Source: Lachnospiraceae bacterium
GTDB taxonomy: Bacteria > Bacillota > Clostridia > Lachnospirales > Lachnospiraceae
Reading direction: 5' to 3'
NCBI GenBank assembly: GCA_017556805.1
Contig: JAFYMC010000027.1
Span: 1-64,000, forward strand
DNA: 64,000 nucleotides
A program made the translations under genes and the position numbers. Positions 51,174-59,557 of this stretch are shown piece after piece. The first letter of the stretch is position 1. Each line of letters opens with the position of its first letter. The notes below the pieces were generated by a model, which worked only from the letters and a program-made list of their open reading frames with translations, did no database searches and was not told the origin of the DNA.

Positions 51174-52136
51174 TCAAAAATTACCACTCAACGCTTCTTT
51201 TGTAATCGCAAAAAACTCCCGCACATAATACTGTATGGTCACCGCAAAAAACTCCGTGGCACCAAGTCCCGATACCTCGGTATAGCCGAGATTTTTCGCC
51301 AGCTTTACCGCCCGGAATACGTGAAAATCATTGGTCACCAGAACAACTTTTTCAGGCACGTTATAAATCAACGGCTCTGCATTTCCGCAGAAAAAAAAGG
51401 GTGCCTGTACTCCTGATTTTTCCCATTCATATCGCTGAATTTCCCTTGCGGAAAACCTTAAATTCTCCGCCGTACTGGTAGACGTATCCTCCATCAGAAT
51501 CCGTTCCTCCGGAATACCGAGACGAATGAGTCCTCTGCGGATTGCTTCCGCCTCGCTGATGTTTTCACCGTTTCCCTTTCCGCCGGATGCCACAGCAATC
51601 GCCTGCGGATGCTCCTTTAAATACTCCGCCGCCGCGCGGATTCTGGCAGAAAGCACCAAGGTCGGTACCTCTCCCCGGACCTGCGCACCGAGCACAATCA
51701 CATACTTCGCATCCGTAGCAGGCGCCTTTCGTCCCGCAGAAAACACCACCGCCTCCACAGAAAGAAACACTGCCACAAACAGCCAGAACAGCCCGCACAA
51801 ACACATAGCCGCCGTCTTAAACTGTACCAATCGCTCCGTCAGCACCAAAAATAACAGCACTACCGCAGCAAGCGCAACCACACAGGTCAACGGCCAGAAC
51901 CACAAAAAAGAAGTGCCCGTACCGGAAGCATACACCACTACCGTGGAGTAAAGAAAGGCAAACACAGCATACAAGAGCAGAACCGCCAAAGTAACCCACA
52001 AAAACACCTGCATCCCTTTGCTCCTTTCCAACCGTTTCACACGCTCACCCACCGACAACCTCTCCTTCGTCAAACAGCGCGTAAGCCTCGTAAGATCCGA
52101 CTTGTCGCGCCTAAAAAACAAACCCTTCAAACCCAT
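51174..52136 (-). CDS. YdcF/SanA family membrane protein (DUF218)
   Basis: 320 residues; GGAGG precedes the ATG. After a basic cytoplasmic start come three membrane helices (about 43-68, 76-100, 108-130), then a DUF218 domain (about 140-300) with YVIVLGAQVRG, VASGGKGNGENISEAEAIRRGL, ERILMEDTSTSTAENL and VLVTNDFHVFRA. DUF218 proteins are implicated in envelope integrity and vancomycin-sensitivity phenotypes; the substrate is unknown. Upstream of tatD-rsmA with a 46-bp gap. Confidence 0.88.
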   Translation of the reverse strand: MGLKGLFFRRDKSDLTRLTRCLTKERLSVGERVKRLERSKGMQVFLWVTLAVLLLYAVFAFLYSTVVVYASGTGTSFLWFWPLTCVVALAAVVLLFLVLTERLVQFKTAAMCLCGLFWLFVAVFLSVEAVVFSAGRKAPATDAKYVIVLGAQVRGEVPTLVLSARIRAAAEYLKEHPQAIAVASGGKGNGENISEAEAIRRGLIRLGIPEERILMEDTSTSTAENLRFSAREIQRYEWEKSGVQAPFFFCGNAEPLIYNVPEKVVLVTNDFHVFRAVKLAKNLGYTEVSGLGATEFFAVTIQYYVREFFAITKEALSGNF

Positions 52137-52272
52137 CCGTCAATCCTCCTGTGTAGTACAATGCTCATACCGGCCAAACAAAAACCTGCCTATAACATTA
52201 CTCTAACACAGAAACATTAACCTTATCTTTCCGACTTCTTAAGGCTTCTTAAACAAAGTCTTTCATTTTGCT

Positions 52273-53346
52273 TTAGTCAAAGGAATTCTCGATATGCCAA
52301 AGTCCGTCCGTATCTCCTTCGTACAATTCCCAATCCGTATCGGACACTTCGATGTACCAATCCTCTCCTTCGCACTCCATCCAGCCATAGTAATTATCTC
52401 CCACAATGTCATCATACCAGTATTGCCACAAATTCGGACTGACATCCGTATTATACCATAAGTAGCAGTCACTGTCATAATCATAATAGGACCGGGCACC
52501 GTAATCCCAGGTAAGATGCTTCTCGTAGTCCTCTTCCTCATCACAAATGCGGTAAATATCCGGCGAAATCTCATCCAGATAAATATCCGTTCCGTAAATT
52601 TCCAAATTGGTTTCCGTCTCTTCCACCGAATCATACTCCCCTACCGAGTCAGTCACCGTGGAAATAACCCTATCAAATACCGAGTCTGCCTCCCGATTAA
52701 TTCTTGCCGTCATTGCAAACATAACAACCATGACAACCATCGGCAAAGCAAAACTAAGCAGCATACTCTTTAACAAACGATGCGAAATATTCTTTACTAT
52801 TTCACCCGAATCACCATAGGAAACCGTTCCGGTGCCGATATTGACAATCTCATCGATATACACCGGCGTCTTATTCATTTCCGCACCGCAATTTTGACAA
52901 GTCGGGTAGAAGCCTTCCTTCCAATTAGCCTCTAATTCCGTACCGCAATAATCGCACACATAATGCGCCTCGTAAGACCCATCCGGCTTCTTAAAAACGA
53001 TACTGTCCGCATCATAATAGGTTCCGTTCTCATCGTAGTAACCCTTCCGATAAGAAACACCCGTCTTCTCATCCGTCCAGGCCTCGTTATAATACATATA
53101 ATCATGGTTCTTACAACGCATCAGTACAGACTTCTGTCTCAAATACGACGGAATCCCCGTAGGTTGATTCCTCCGGACCCTTCCGTAAGACACCGACGAT
53201 GTACTTCTGCTGCTACTGTACGACCTGCGATAGGAGCTGCTGTGAGACGAACTGCTCCGTCTACTTGACGAACTGCTCCTACTGCGCGACGAACTGCTTC
53301 TGCTGCGCGAACTTCTTGAACTTGAACTTCTTCTTCCCGGTGGCAT
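52273..53346 (-). CDS. Ser/Arg-rich zinc-ribbon membrane protein
   Basis: 357 residues; GGGGGAG precedes the ATG. The first ~55 residues are almost only Ser and Arg (SR dipeptide runs, some Tyr/His). Next come a Tyr-rich segment and a C4 zinc ribbon (CDYCGTELEA...CQNCGAEM, about 128-158), one membrane helix at about 190-212 (MLLSFALPMVVMVVMFAM), and an acidic, Tyr/Trp-rich extracytoplasmic tail. The basic SR stretch is presumably cytoplasmic and might bind nucleic acid (inference). Function not recognised. Confidence 0.72.
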   Translation of the reverse strand: MPPGRRSSSSRSSRSRSSSSRSRSSSSSRRSSSSHSSSYRRSYSSSRSTSSVSYGRVRRNQPTGIPSYLRQKSVLMRCKNHDYMYYNEAWTDEKTGVSYRKGYYDENGTYYDADSIVFKKPDGSYEAHYVCDYCGTELEANWKEGFYPTCQNCGAEMNKTPVYIDEIVNIGTGTVSYGDSGEIVKNISHRLLKSMLLSFALPMVVMVVMFAMTARINREADSVFDRVISTVTDSVGEYDSVEETETNLEIYGTDIYLDEISPDIYRICDEEEDYEKHLTWDYGARSYYDYDSDCYLWYNTDVSPNLWQYWYDDIVGDNYYGWMECEGEDWYIEVSDTDWELYEGDTDGLWHIENSFD

Positions 53347-53513
53347 AAAAACTCCCCCTATTCTCTAAAAAAATATACCGTACTTCATCTTATTGCCGAC
53401 ACTGTAACAACACTCTATATCCTCGTATCCTTTTTTTCAAAACCAGCCTCTCCCCCGCACAGATGCTTCGACGAAACCCTTCCTTCCGAGGAATGGTTTT
53501 CGAACTTTATGCA

Positions 53514-53668
53514 GGGTATTAGGCAGTTCTTATTTCTCCGAAAGCACTCTGCTATGCCCGGACACGGATGTCCGGGCAAGTGACGCACGCGCCACGGACG
53601 GCGCGTAAGGAACGGTAGCAAGCCTCTTCCTACTATCTGTCCCGGAGAAATTAGAACTCCTTATACCC
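53514..53668. other. Structured intergenic element with tandem ACGGA-loop hairpins
   Basis: A long outer stem (53514-53540 with 53643-53668, nearly complete pairing) encloses two GC-rich hairpins: 53556-53577 (9-bp stem, CGGA loop inside ACACGGATGT) and 53587-53606 (7-bp stem, loop with ACGGA). Flanks at 53664-53725 hold another CCCGGAA/TTCCGGG pair. The element sits in a 397-bp gap between metG and the Ser/Arg-rich protein gene. No coding potential is convincing. An RNA with tandem GGA loops is the simplest reading; strand unknown. Confidence 0.55.
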
Positions 53669-53743
53669 GGAAGACGAGAGAAACCACATTCAATTAATGA
53701 AAGGTTTGACCCATACATTCCGGGGGTAGAGGCGTTTAAAATC

Positions 53744-55759
53744 CTAGCAGATTTCTGCGCCCGCCGGCATCTTCTTCTCCGGCGTCATCAGTGCCAACTC
53801 ACCATTCTCATCCTCGGCACACAAAAGCATACCCTCGGATACGATGCCCGCAAGAGTTGCCGGCTTTAAGTTCACCAGAACCATAACCTTCTTGCCCACC
53901 ATTTCCTCCGCGGAATAATGCTGCTTAATACCGGATACAATCTGCTTTACCTGACTTCCGATCTTTACCTGGGAACAGAGAAGCTTCTTGGACTTCTTTA
54001 CTTCCTCACAGGCAATGATTTCGCCCACCTGGAACTGCAGCTTTGCAAAATCATCATAGGTGATTTCCGGCTTTGCCTCGATATCAATGACGGACTCCTC
54101 TTCCTTTACTTCCTCTTCGCCAGGAACCGGAAGACCGAGACGCTTTGCTTCCGCAGCCGCCTCTGCCGCTGCCTCCGCACGCTGCTTCTCCTGAATCACG
54201 GCTACCTTCTCCATCACTTCCTTGGCATCCAAACGTGCAAAGAGAATTTCCGGAGCATCGGTCACCTTGGTGCCGGATACATACAATCCGTAAGTCGCGA
54301 GATCTTCCTGACTGCGCTCCGTCGCATTTAACTGAGCGAAAATCTTATCTGCGGTACGCGGAAGGAACGGCTTTAACAAAGTTGCGCCGATGCAGATGCT
54401 CTCCACCAAGTTGTAAAGGACGGTGGCAAGACGGTCTGCGTTTGCCTCATCCTTTGCCAGAGCCCACGGAGCGGTCTCATCGATATATTTATTACAACGC
54501 TTGAACAAATTAAATACTGCGGAAATGGCATCAGCCACACGAAGCTTTTCCATCTTCTCTTCCACAAGACCCGGGGTCTCAAGGGCAAGCGCCTTTAACT
54601 CCTCGTCTACCGGCTCAGCCACGCCGCCGTTCCGAACCACGCCGTCAAAGTACTTGTTGCTCATGGAGATGGTACGATTCACAAGGTTTCCGAGCGTATT
54701 GGCAAGGTCCGCATTGAGACGCTCCACCAAAAGTTCCCAAGTAATGGTTCCGTCGTTATCAAACGGCATCTCGTGAAGTACGAAGTAACGCACCGCATCC
54801 ACGCCGAACAAATCAGCCATATCGTCCGCATAAATCACATTGCCCTTGGACTTACTCATCTTGTCTCCGCCCTGAAGCAACCAAGGATGTCCAAAAATCT
54901 GCTTCGGAAGCGGAATATCTAAGGACATAAGGAAAATCGGCCAGTAAATGGTATGGAAACGGATAATATCCTTACCGATCAAGTGTAAATCTGCCGGCCA
55001 CAGCTTATTGAACTGCTCTGTCGGGTTGCCATCTGCATCATAACCGATACCGGTGATGTAGTTGGTCAGTGCGTCAAGCCATACATATACTACATGTTTC
55101 GGGTCCTCTTCTACCGGAATACCCCACTTGAAAGAAGTACGGGATACGCAAAGGTCCTGTAAGCCCGGAAGCAGGAAATTGTTCATCATCTCATTCTTAC
55201 GGCTCACCGGCTGAATGAATTCCGGATGGGTATTGATGTGCTCAATCAAGCGGTCTGCATACTTGCTCATCTTGAAAAAATATGCCTCTTCCTTTGCCGG
55301 CTGTACGGCACGACCGCAGTCCGGACACTTGCCGTCCACCAACTGGGAATCGGTCCAGAAGGACTCACACGGGGTACAGTACATTCCCTCGTAAGCGCCC
55401 TTATAAATGTCGCCCTTGTCCACCATCTTCTTGAAAATCTTCTTTACCTGGGCCTCGTGGTCCGCATCGGTGGTACGGATGAACTTATCATAGGAAGTAT
55501 CCACCAAATCCCAGATACGCTTAATCTCGGTGGAAACATTGTCTACGAATTCCTTCGGAGTTACGCCTGCCGCAGCTGCCTTCTCCTCAATCTTCTGACC
55601 GTGCTCGTCGGTACCGGTCTGCAAAAATACATCATAGCCCTGGAATCTCTTATAACGGGCAATGCTGTCCGCCAAAATTGCCTCGTAGGTGTTGCCGATG
55701 TGCGGCTTACCGGAGGTATACGCAATTGCGGTTGTAATATAATACGGTGTCTTACTCAT
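53744..55759 (-). CDS. metG: Methionyl-tRNA synthetase
   Basis: 671 residues. Class I synthetase with HIGH-type PHIGNTYEA, zinc-binding Cys set CTPCESFWTDSQLVDGKCPDC, KMSKS loop GGDKMSKSKGN, anticodon-binding helical domain (about 390-530) and a C-terminal Trbp111-like tRNA-binding domain (about 570-671, FAKLQFQVGEIIACEEVKKSKKLL). It lies 100 bp downstream of metI; read-through from the Met T-box operon is possible. Confidence 0.97.
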   Translation of the reverse strand: MSKTPYYITTAIAYTSGKPHIGNTYEAILADSIARYKRFQGYDVFLQTGTDEHGQKIEEKAAAAGVTPKEFVDNVSTEIKRIWDLVDTSYDKFIRTTDADHEAQVKKIFKKMVDKGDIYKGAYEGMYCTPCESFWTDSQLVDGKCPDCGRAVQPAKEEAYFFKMSKYADRLIEHINTHPEFIQPVSRKNEMMNNFLLPGLQDLCVSRTSFKWGIPVEEDPKHVVYVWLDALTNYITGIGYDADGNPTEQFNKLWPADLHLIGKDIIRFHTIYWPIFLMSLDIPLPKQIFGHPWLLQGGDKMSKSKGNVIYADDMADLFGVDAVRYFVLHEMPFDNDGTITWELLVERLNADLANTLGNLVNRTISMSNKYFDGVVRNGGVAEPVDEELKALALETPGLVEEKMEKLRVADAISAVFNLFKRCNKYIDETAPWALAKDEANADRLATVLYNLVESICIGATLLKPFLPRTADKIFAQLNATERSQEDLATYGLYVSGTKVTDAPEILFARLDAKEVMEKVAVIQEKQRAEAAAEAAAEAKRLGLPVPGEEEVKEEESVIDIEAKPEITYDDFAKLQFQVGEIIACEEVKKSKKLLCSQVKIGSQVKQIVSGIKQHYSAEEMVGKKVMVLVNLKPATLAGIVSEGMLLCAEDENGELALMTPEKKMPAGAEIC

Positions 55760-55859
55760 AGTTTTTCCTTCTTTCGGTTCTTATTTTCTATTTTTTGCCC
55801 CTATTCCATCTTGCCGACGGTCCACAGGCATTTCATACATTTCTCTTCTTATCGCATTC

Positions 55860-56564
55860 CTAATGCTTTACTCTTCGGTCTAACTTCACCGCCAGCTTCG
55901 TTCCCACGCTCTGGAACACCTGTACCAGCACGATGAGAATAATCACTGCAATAAGCATCACAAGATACTTATAACGATGATATCCGTAGTTAATGGCAAT
56001 CTTACCAAGTCCACCGCCACCGATTGTACCACTCATGGCAGTATAGCCGAGAATCGTGGTAATGGCAATGGTAAAATTGGAAATCAGGGACGGAATGCTC
56101 TCCGGCAACATGACCTTTACAATAATCTGCATCGGGGATGCGCCCATACTCTGAGCCATTTCGATGATGTTCGGATTAATCTCACGTAAACTGCTCTCCA
56201 CCAGTCTTGCCACAAACGGGAATGCCGCAATCACAAGAGGTACGATAGAAGCTGCCGTTCCTACCGTTGTTCCCAAAATCACTCTGGTCAACGGAAATGC
56301 CAAAATCATCAACAGCAAAAACGGAACCGAACGCAGTAGGTTAATCACCACATTCAATACATACATGACTCCCTTTGGAAGCGGCAATACACCGTCCTTT
56401 TCTCCCACAACAAGCAAAATACCGAAAGGCAATCCCAGAAGAATCGCAAATGCTGTCGCTAAAAGCGTTGCATAGGTGGTTTCCCACAAAGCAAAAGGCA
56501 CTTCTTCCTTTAATATTGTCAATGCTTCTGCCACATTCTCCGGTGAAAACATTTTATTGAACAT
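55860..56564 (-). CDS. metI: Methionine ABC transporter permease
   Basis: 234 residues with five membrane helices and the binding-protein-dependent permease EAA loop (MAQSMGASPMQIIVKVMLPESIPSL). The end region ILGYTAMSGTIGGGGLGKIAINYGY is typical of MetI. It imports D/L-methionine with MetN and MetQ. Its ATG lies 11 bp inside the end of metN. Confidence 0.94.
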   Translation of the reverse strand: MFNKMFSPENVAEALTILKEEVPFALWETTYATLLATAFAILLGLPFGILLVVGEKDGVLPLPKGVMYVLNVVINLLRSVPFLLLMILAFPLTRVILGTTVGTAASIVPLVIAAFPFVARLVESSLREINPNIIEMAQSMGASPMQIIVKVMLPESIPSLISNFTIAITTILGYTAMSGTIGGGGLGKIAINYGYHRYKYLVMLIAVIILIVLVQVFQSVGTKLAVKLDRRVKH

Positions 56565-57567
56565 TTTCCTTCACCTCCGTTACCAGTACATTTCCGCCCT
56601 TGGTTAGATACCGGATGGCACGCTGCACCGTTTCTTCCTCCTCCGGAAGCCCCAGAAGCATATTGCCGTATACCTTATCTCCGAGACATTTCGTGGACGC
56701 GTACAAAATATTTGCCGCAATCTTTTCATCGATGGCCATCTGGGTAATGAGCGGTGCACCCGCTGCCATTGCCCCGTTAAATACGACGCGGAGAACACGC
56801 TCGCCCGGATGCACCGGAACCACTTCTTCTTCCCCGTCCGGGAACACGAGACGCTTTGCCGCATCGGACTGCGGGTTTGCAAACACTTCGGAAACCTCGC
56901 CCTCTTCGGCAACAACGCCGCCGTCCAAAATCGCCACGCGGTTACAAATCTCCTCCACCACGCTCATCTGGTGAGTGATAATAATAATCGTAATACCGAG
57001 ACGCTCGTTGATATCCTTTAAAAGCTCCAAAATATCATGGGTGGTCTTCGGGTCCAGTGCACTGGTTGCCTCATCACAGAGAAGCACCTTCGGCTGGGTA
57101 GCCAGCGCTCTTGCGATAGCGATTCGCTGCTGCTGACCGCCGGATAACTGGGCCGGATAGCTTCCTGCCTTATCCGGAAGGCCTACGATTTCAAGCAGCT
57201 CCATAGCGCGCTTTTTGGCCTCCTCTTTCTTTACTCCCGCCAGCTCCAGCGGGAAGCAAATATTCCGAAGACAAGTCTTTTGCATCAAAAGATTAAAGCC
57301 TTGGAAAATCATGGTTACGTCCCGGCGAACCTTGCGAAGCTCCTTTTGCGTCAGCGCTCCCAAGTCCTGTCCGTCCATAAGGACCGCACCCTCCGTCGGG
57401 CGCTCCAGCATGTTGATACAGCGTACCAGCGTACTCTTTCCCGCACCGCTCATACCGATAATGCCATAAATATCACCGTCGTTCACGGTCAGGGAAATGT
57501 TCTTTAATGCCTCCACCGTTCCGGCTGTTGTCCGGAAGGTTTTGGACAAATTTTTAATTTCTATCAT
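56554..57567 (-). CDS. metN: Methionine ABC transporter ATP-binding protein with NIL domain
   Basis: 337 residues from ATG 57567 (GGAGGTG upstream; an upstream in-frame ATG has no site). Walker A GMSGAGKST (38-46), signature [16 protein letters not shown], Walker B KVLLCDEATSALD, H-loop IIITHQM. The C-terminal ~75 residues form the NIL/ACT-like domain (ERVLRVVFNGAMAAGAPLITQMA) that binds methionine and inhibits uptake in MetNI. Confidence 0.96.
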   Translation of the reverse strand: MIEIKNLSKTFRTTAGTVEALKNISLTVNDGDIYGIIGMSGAGKSTLVRCINMLERPTEGAVLMDGQDLGALTQKELRKVRRDVTMIFQGFNLLMQKTCLRNICFPLELAGVKKEEAKKRAMELLEIVGLPDKAGSYPAQLSGGQQQRIAIARALATQPKVLLCDEATSALDPKTTHDILELLKDINERLGITIIIITHQMSVVEEICNRVAILDGGVVAEEGEVSEVFANPQSDAAKRLVFPDGEEEVVPVHPGERVLRVVFNGAMAAGAPLITQMAIDEKIAANILYASTKCLGDKVYGNMLLGLPEEEETVQRAIRYLTKGGNVLVTEVKENVQ

Positions 57568-57635
57568 GACTTCACCTCCGTCACCGGGCATAATGTCCGG
57601 GACTTCTTTCTGCCGAAAATCACTCAAATAGTATC

Positions 57636-58490
57636 TTACTGTTGTGCCTTAATTGCATCCAAAGAAGTCTGCTTGCCGCCGTAAATGCCCATCGGCTCTA
57701 CGTGAACAGCACTTGCGGATACGATATGAGTACCGTTCTGTGCATTGAAATCATCCAAATACGGAGTATGCTGGAAGTAATTTGCATCTACCTCACCGCT
57801 CTCAACCACGTTGTTCGGCTGCACATAATCGGTGTACTCGATAATCTCAAGAGTAATATCCTTTGCTGCAAGAATATCCTTCGCAAGCTCTAAAATCTCT
57901 GCATGCGGGGTCGGAGAAGCCGCAACGGAAATCTTGGTGCCTGCCAAAGCCGTATAATCTACAGATGCATCGTAACCGTCCCCCGGCTCAGCCACAACGC
58001 TGACAACCGCACCCGCATAGGTCTTTGCAATATAGTCAGCCACTGACTGACTCTCTAATGCCGCTACAAGGGCCTTAATCTTATCGGAGGACTCATTGCC
58101 TTCCTTTACCGCTAAAATGTTGCTGTAAGCAGAAAACGCGCCTTCAATGGCAAGAGAATCCTCTACCGGATTAATATCTGCGGAAATTGCATAGTTGGAA
58201 TTAATTACCGCATAATCCACATCCTGCAATACGTTCGGAAGCTGCGCCGCCTCTACTTCGTTAAAAGAAATATTGTACGGATTCTCCGCAATGTCTCTTA
58301 CGGTAGCGGTAATACCCGCACCTTCCTTTAAGGTAATATACCCAAGTTCCTCCAAAAGAAGCAATGCTCTTGCCTCATTGGTGGTATCGTTCGGAACCGC
58401 AATGGTGATTCCCTTGTCCTTGCCGCAACCTGCAAAAGCTACGATTGCCAGAACTGCTGTGAGTAAAAGTGCTGTGAGTTTTTTCTTCAT
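57636..58490 (-). CDS. metQ: Methionine-binding lipoprotein
   Basis: 284 residues from ATG 58490 (AAAGGAG upstream). Lipobox IVAFAGC (Cys22) and NlpA/MetQ family motifs ISVAASPTPHAEILELAKDIL, VDANYFQHTPYLDDFN and the two-lobe domain layout. Substrate-binding subunit for MetNI. First gene of the operon behind a Met-specific T-box. Confidence 0.95.
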   Translation of the reverse strand: MKKKLTALLLTAVLAIVAFAGCGKDKGITIAVPNDTTNEARALLLLEELGYITLKEGAGITATVRDIAENPYNISFNEVEAAQLPNVLQDVDYAVINSNYAISADINPVEDSLAIEGAFSAYSNILAVKEGNESSDKIKALVAALESQSVADYIAKTYAGAVVSVVAEPGDGYDASVDYTALAGTKISVAASPTPHAEILELAKDILAAKDITLEIIEYTDYVQPNNVVESGEVDANYFQHTPYLDDFNAQNGTHIVSASAVHVEPMGIYGGKQTSLDAIKAQQ

Positions 58491-58518
58491 AATTTTGTCT
58501 CCTTTCTTCGCCTTCTGC

Positions 58519-58646
58519 GTGCCGGCAGTGCTCTGCACTCCCCCACCTCGTGACTTCGTCACTCGGTCGTGGGCGCGTTCGCATGACTGAGCAATCATCC
58601 GAGAACAAGTTCTCGCGATTTGCTCGCATGCTCACTTTGCCTGCAC
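58519..58646 (-). ncRNA. Structured leader element, copy A
   Basis: A 128-nt element between the T-box terminator U-run and metQ. The outer stem pairs 58638-58646 with 58519-58527 (8 of 9). It shares with copy B (15458-15641) the 5' block GCAGGCAAAGTGAGCATGC, a CUUG-capped hairpin and GTCATGCGAACGCGCCC. Differences between the copies are mostly paired changes within stems. Confidence 0.65.
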
Positions 58647-58652
58647 GCAAAA

Positions 58653-58932
58653 TAAAAAACCGCCTTTAAGCTCTGCGAACTTAAAGACGGAATATACTCC
58701 GTGGTACCACTTTAATTCATGTATTCCTCGCGAAATACACCTCACTGACTGCTCCCTTGCGGTTTACAGTCGCACACGATAACGGGCGTACCCGTCGCAG
58801 CCTAAGAAATACTCCTCGGTGCGAAGCTCCGGAACCATGTTCGGTAAGTATTCACTCATCTGCTCTCAGCGTCCGCAGAATTCTCTGTAAAGCCCTTCGT
58901 TACCTACTCTTTCCTTCACTGCCTTTAGCTAT
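58653..58932 (-). promoter_or_regulatory. T-box riboswitch, methionine specifier
   Basis: The minus strand carries the conserved T-box AAGTGGTACCACGG (58699-58712) and stem I features. A specifier AUG (58838-58836) within GAACATGGTTC matches methionine. The terminator stem (about 58653-58690) ends in T6. Uncharged tRNA-Met would pair with the T-box and let transcription continue into metQNI. Confidence 0.95.
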
Positions 58933-59360
58933 TTGTGCCGATTATAGCACGATTTACGGGATTTGTCAAATCTTTTCTTTTTTACATGATACCATTGCAG
59001 CCTCTCATACACTCCGAGCAACCCGCAGCCCACACCGTAACACACAATATCCTTCCAATCAAACACCGAACCGATAACCACCGACAGCACCCGGTTGTCC
59101 GAAAGTCCCAGCACCTCTGCAATCCGGAAGTACTGCAACACCTCTACTCCCGCAGCAAACAGGAAAATCCAGAGCGGCAGCAGGCACACTCCTTCCGGTA
59201 TAAAAATACGTACAAACGTATAAAGTAACACTACCACCAGCACATCTCCCACATAAGGTCGTATAAATTTGTCATGCACAAACAAGGCGATGAACAGTTC
59301 GACAACAAATAAGAATACTGTTACAGCCAAGTAAATACTACGCTTTTTCCGGGTACTCAT
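58929..59360 (-). CDS. DUF2809 family membrane protein
   Basis: 143 residues with four membrane helices (about 8-28, 36-52, 58-76, 100-120) and the family-typical RPYVGDVLVVVLLYTFVRIF and GVEVLQYF segments. Function unknown; distantly like VanZ-type small membrane proteins. Its last ~40 bases contain the promoter of the downstream T-box operon. Confidence 0.85.
   Translation of the reverse strand: MSTRKKRSIYLAVTVFLFVVELFIALFVHDKFIRPYVGDVLVVVLLYTFVRIFIPEGVCLLPLWIFLFAAGVEVLQYFRIAEVLGLSDNRVLSVVIGSVFDWKDIVCYGVGCGLLGVYERLQWYHVKKKRFDKSRKSCYNRHK
58941..58969 (-). promoter_or_regulatory. Consensus promoter of the T-box-met operon
   Basis: Perfect TTGACA (58964-58969) and TATAAT (58941-58946) with 17-bp spacing, lying inside the 3' coding end of the DUF2809 gene. 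Confidence 0.9.
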
Positions 59361-59498
59361 CCGCTTCCTCCGCCTCCTTCTACCTTTTTTTAAATATTAC
59401 GCTTCTATTATACTTTGTTTCTTCTTCTGATGCAACCTGACATGCTCTCTGTTCCTATGTTTCTATTGATTTTTTGTATAAAATCAAAGATTTTCCAT

Positions 59499-59527
59499 TG
59501 ACTTTTTTTCCGATAACTCTTACAATC
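59499..59527 (+). promoter_or_regulatory. Promoter of the VanY-like gene
   Basis: TTGACT (59499-59504) and TACAAT (59522-59527), 17-bp spacer. Confidence 0.75.
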
Positions 59528-59557
59528 AACGTAGCATGTACCACTTGGAGGCTTTTT

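Noticed and set aside
58519..58646. Possible short conserved peptide in elements A and B (both give AGKVSM...VMRTRPRPSD in one frame)
   Set aside because: Differences between copies hit all codon positions and change residues freely, whereas they pair within predicted stems; RNA structure explains the pattern better than protein coding.
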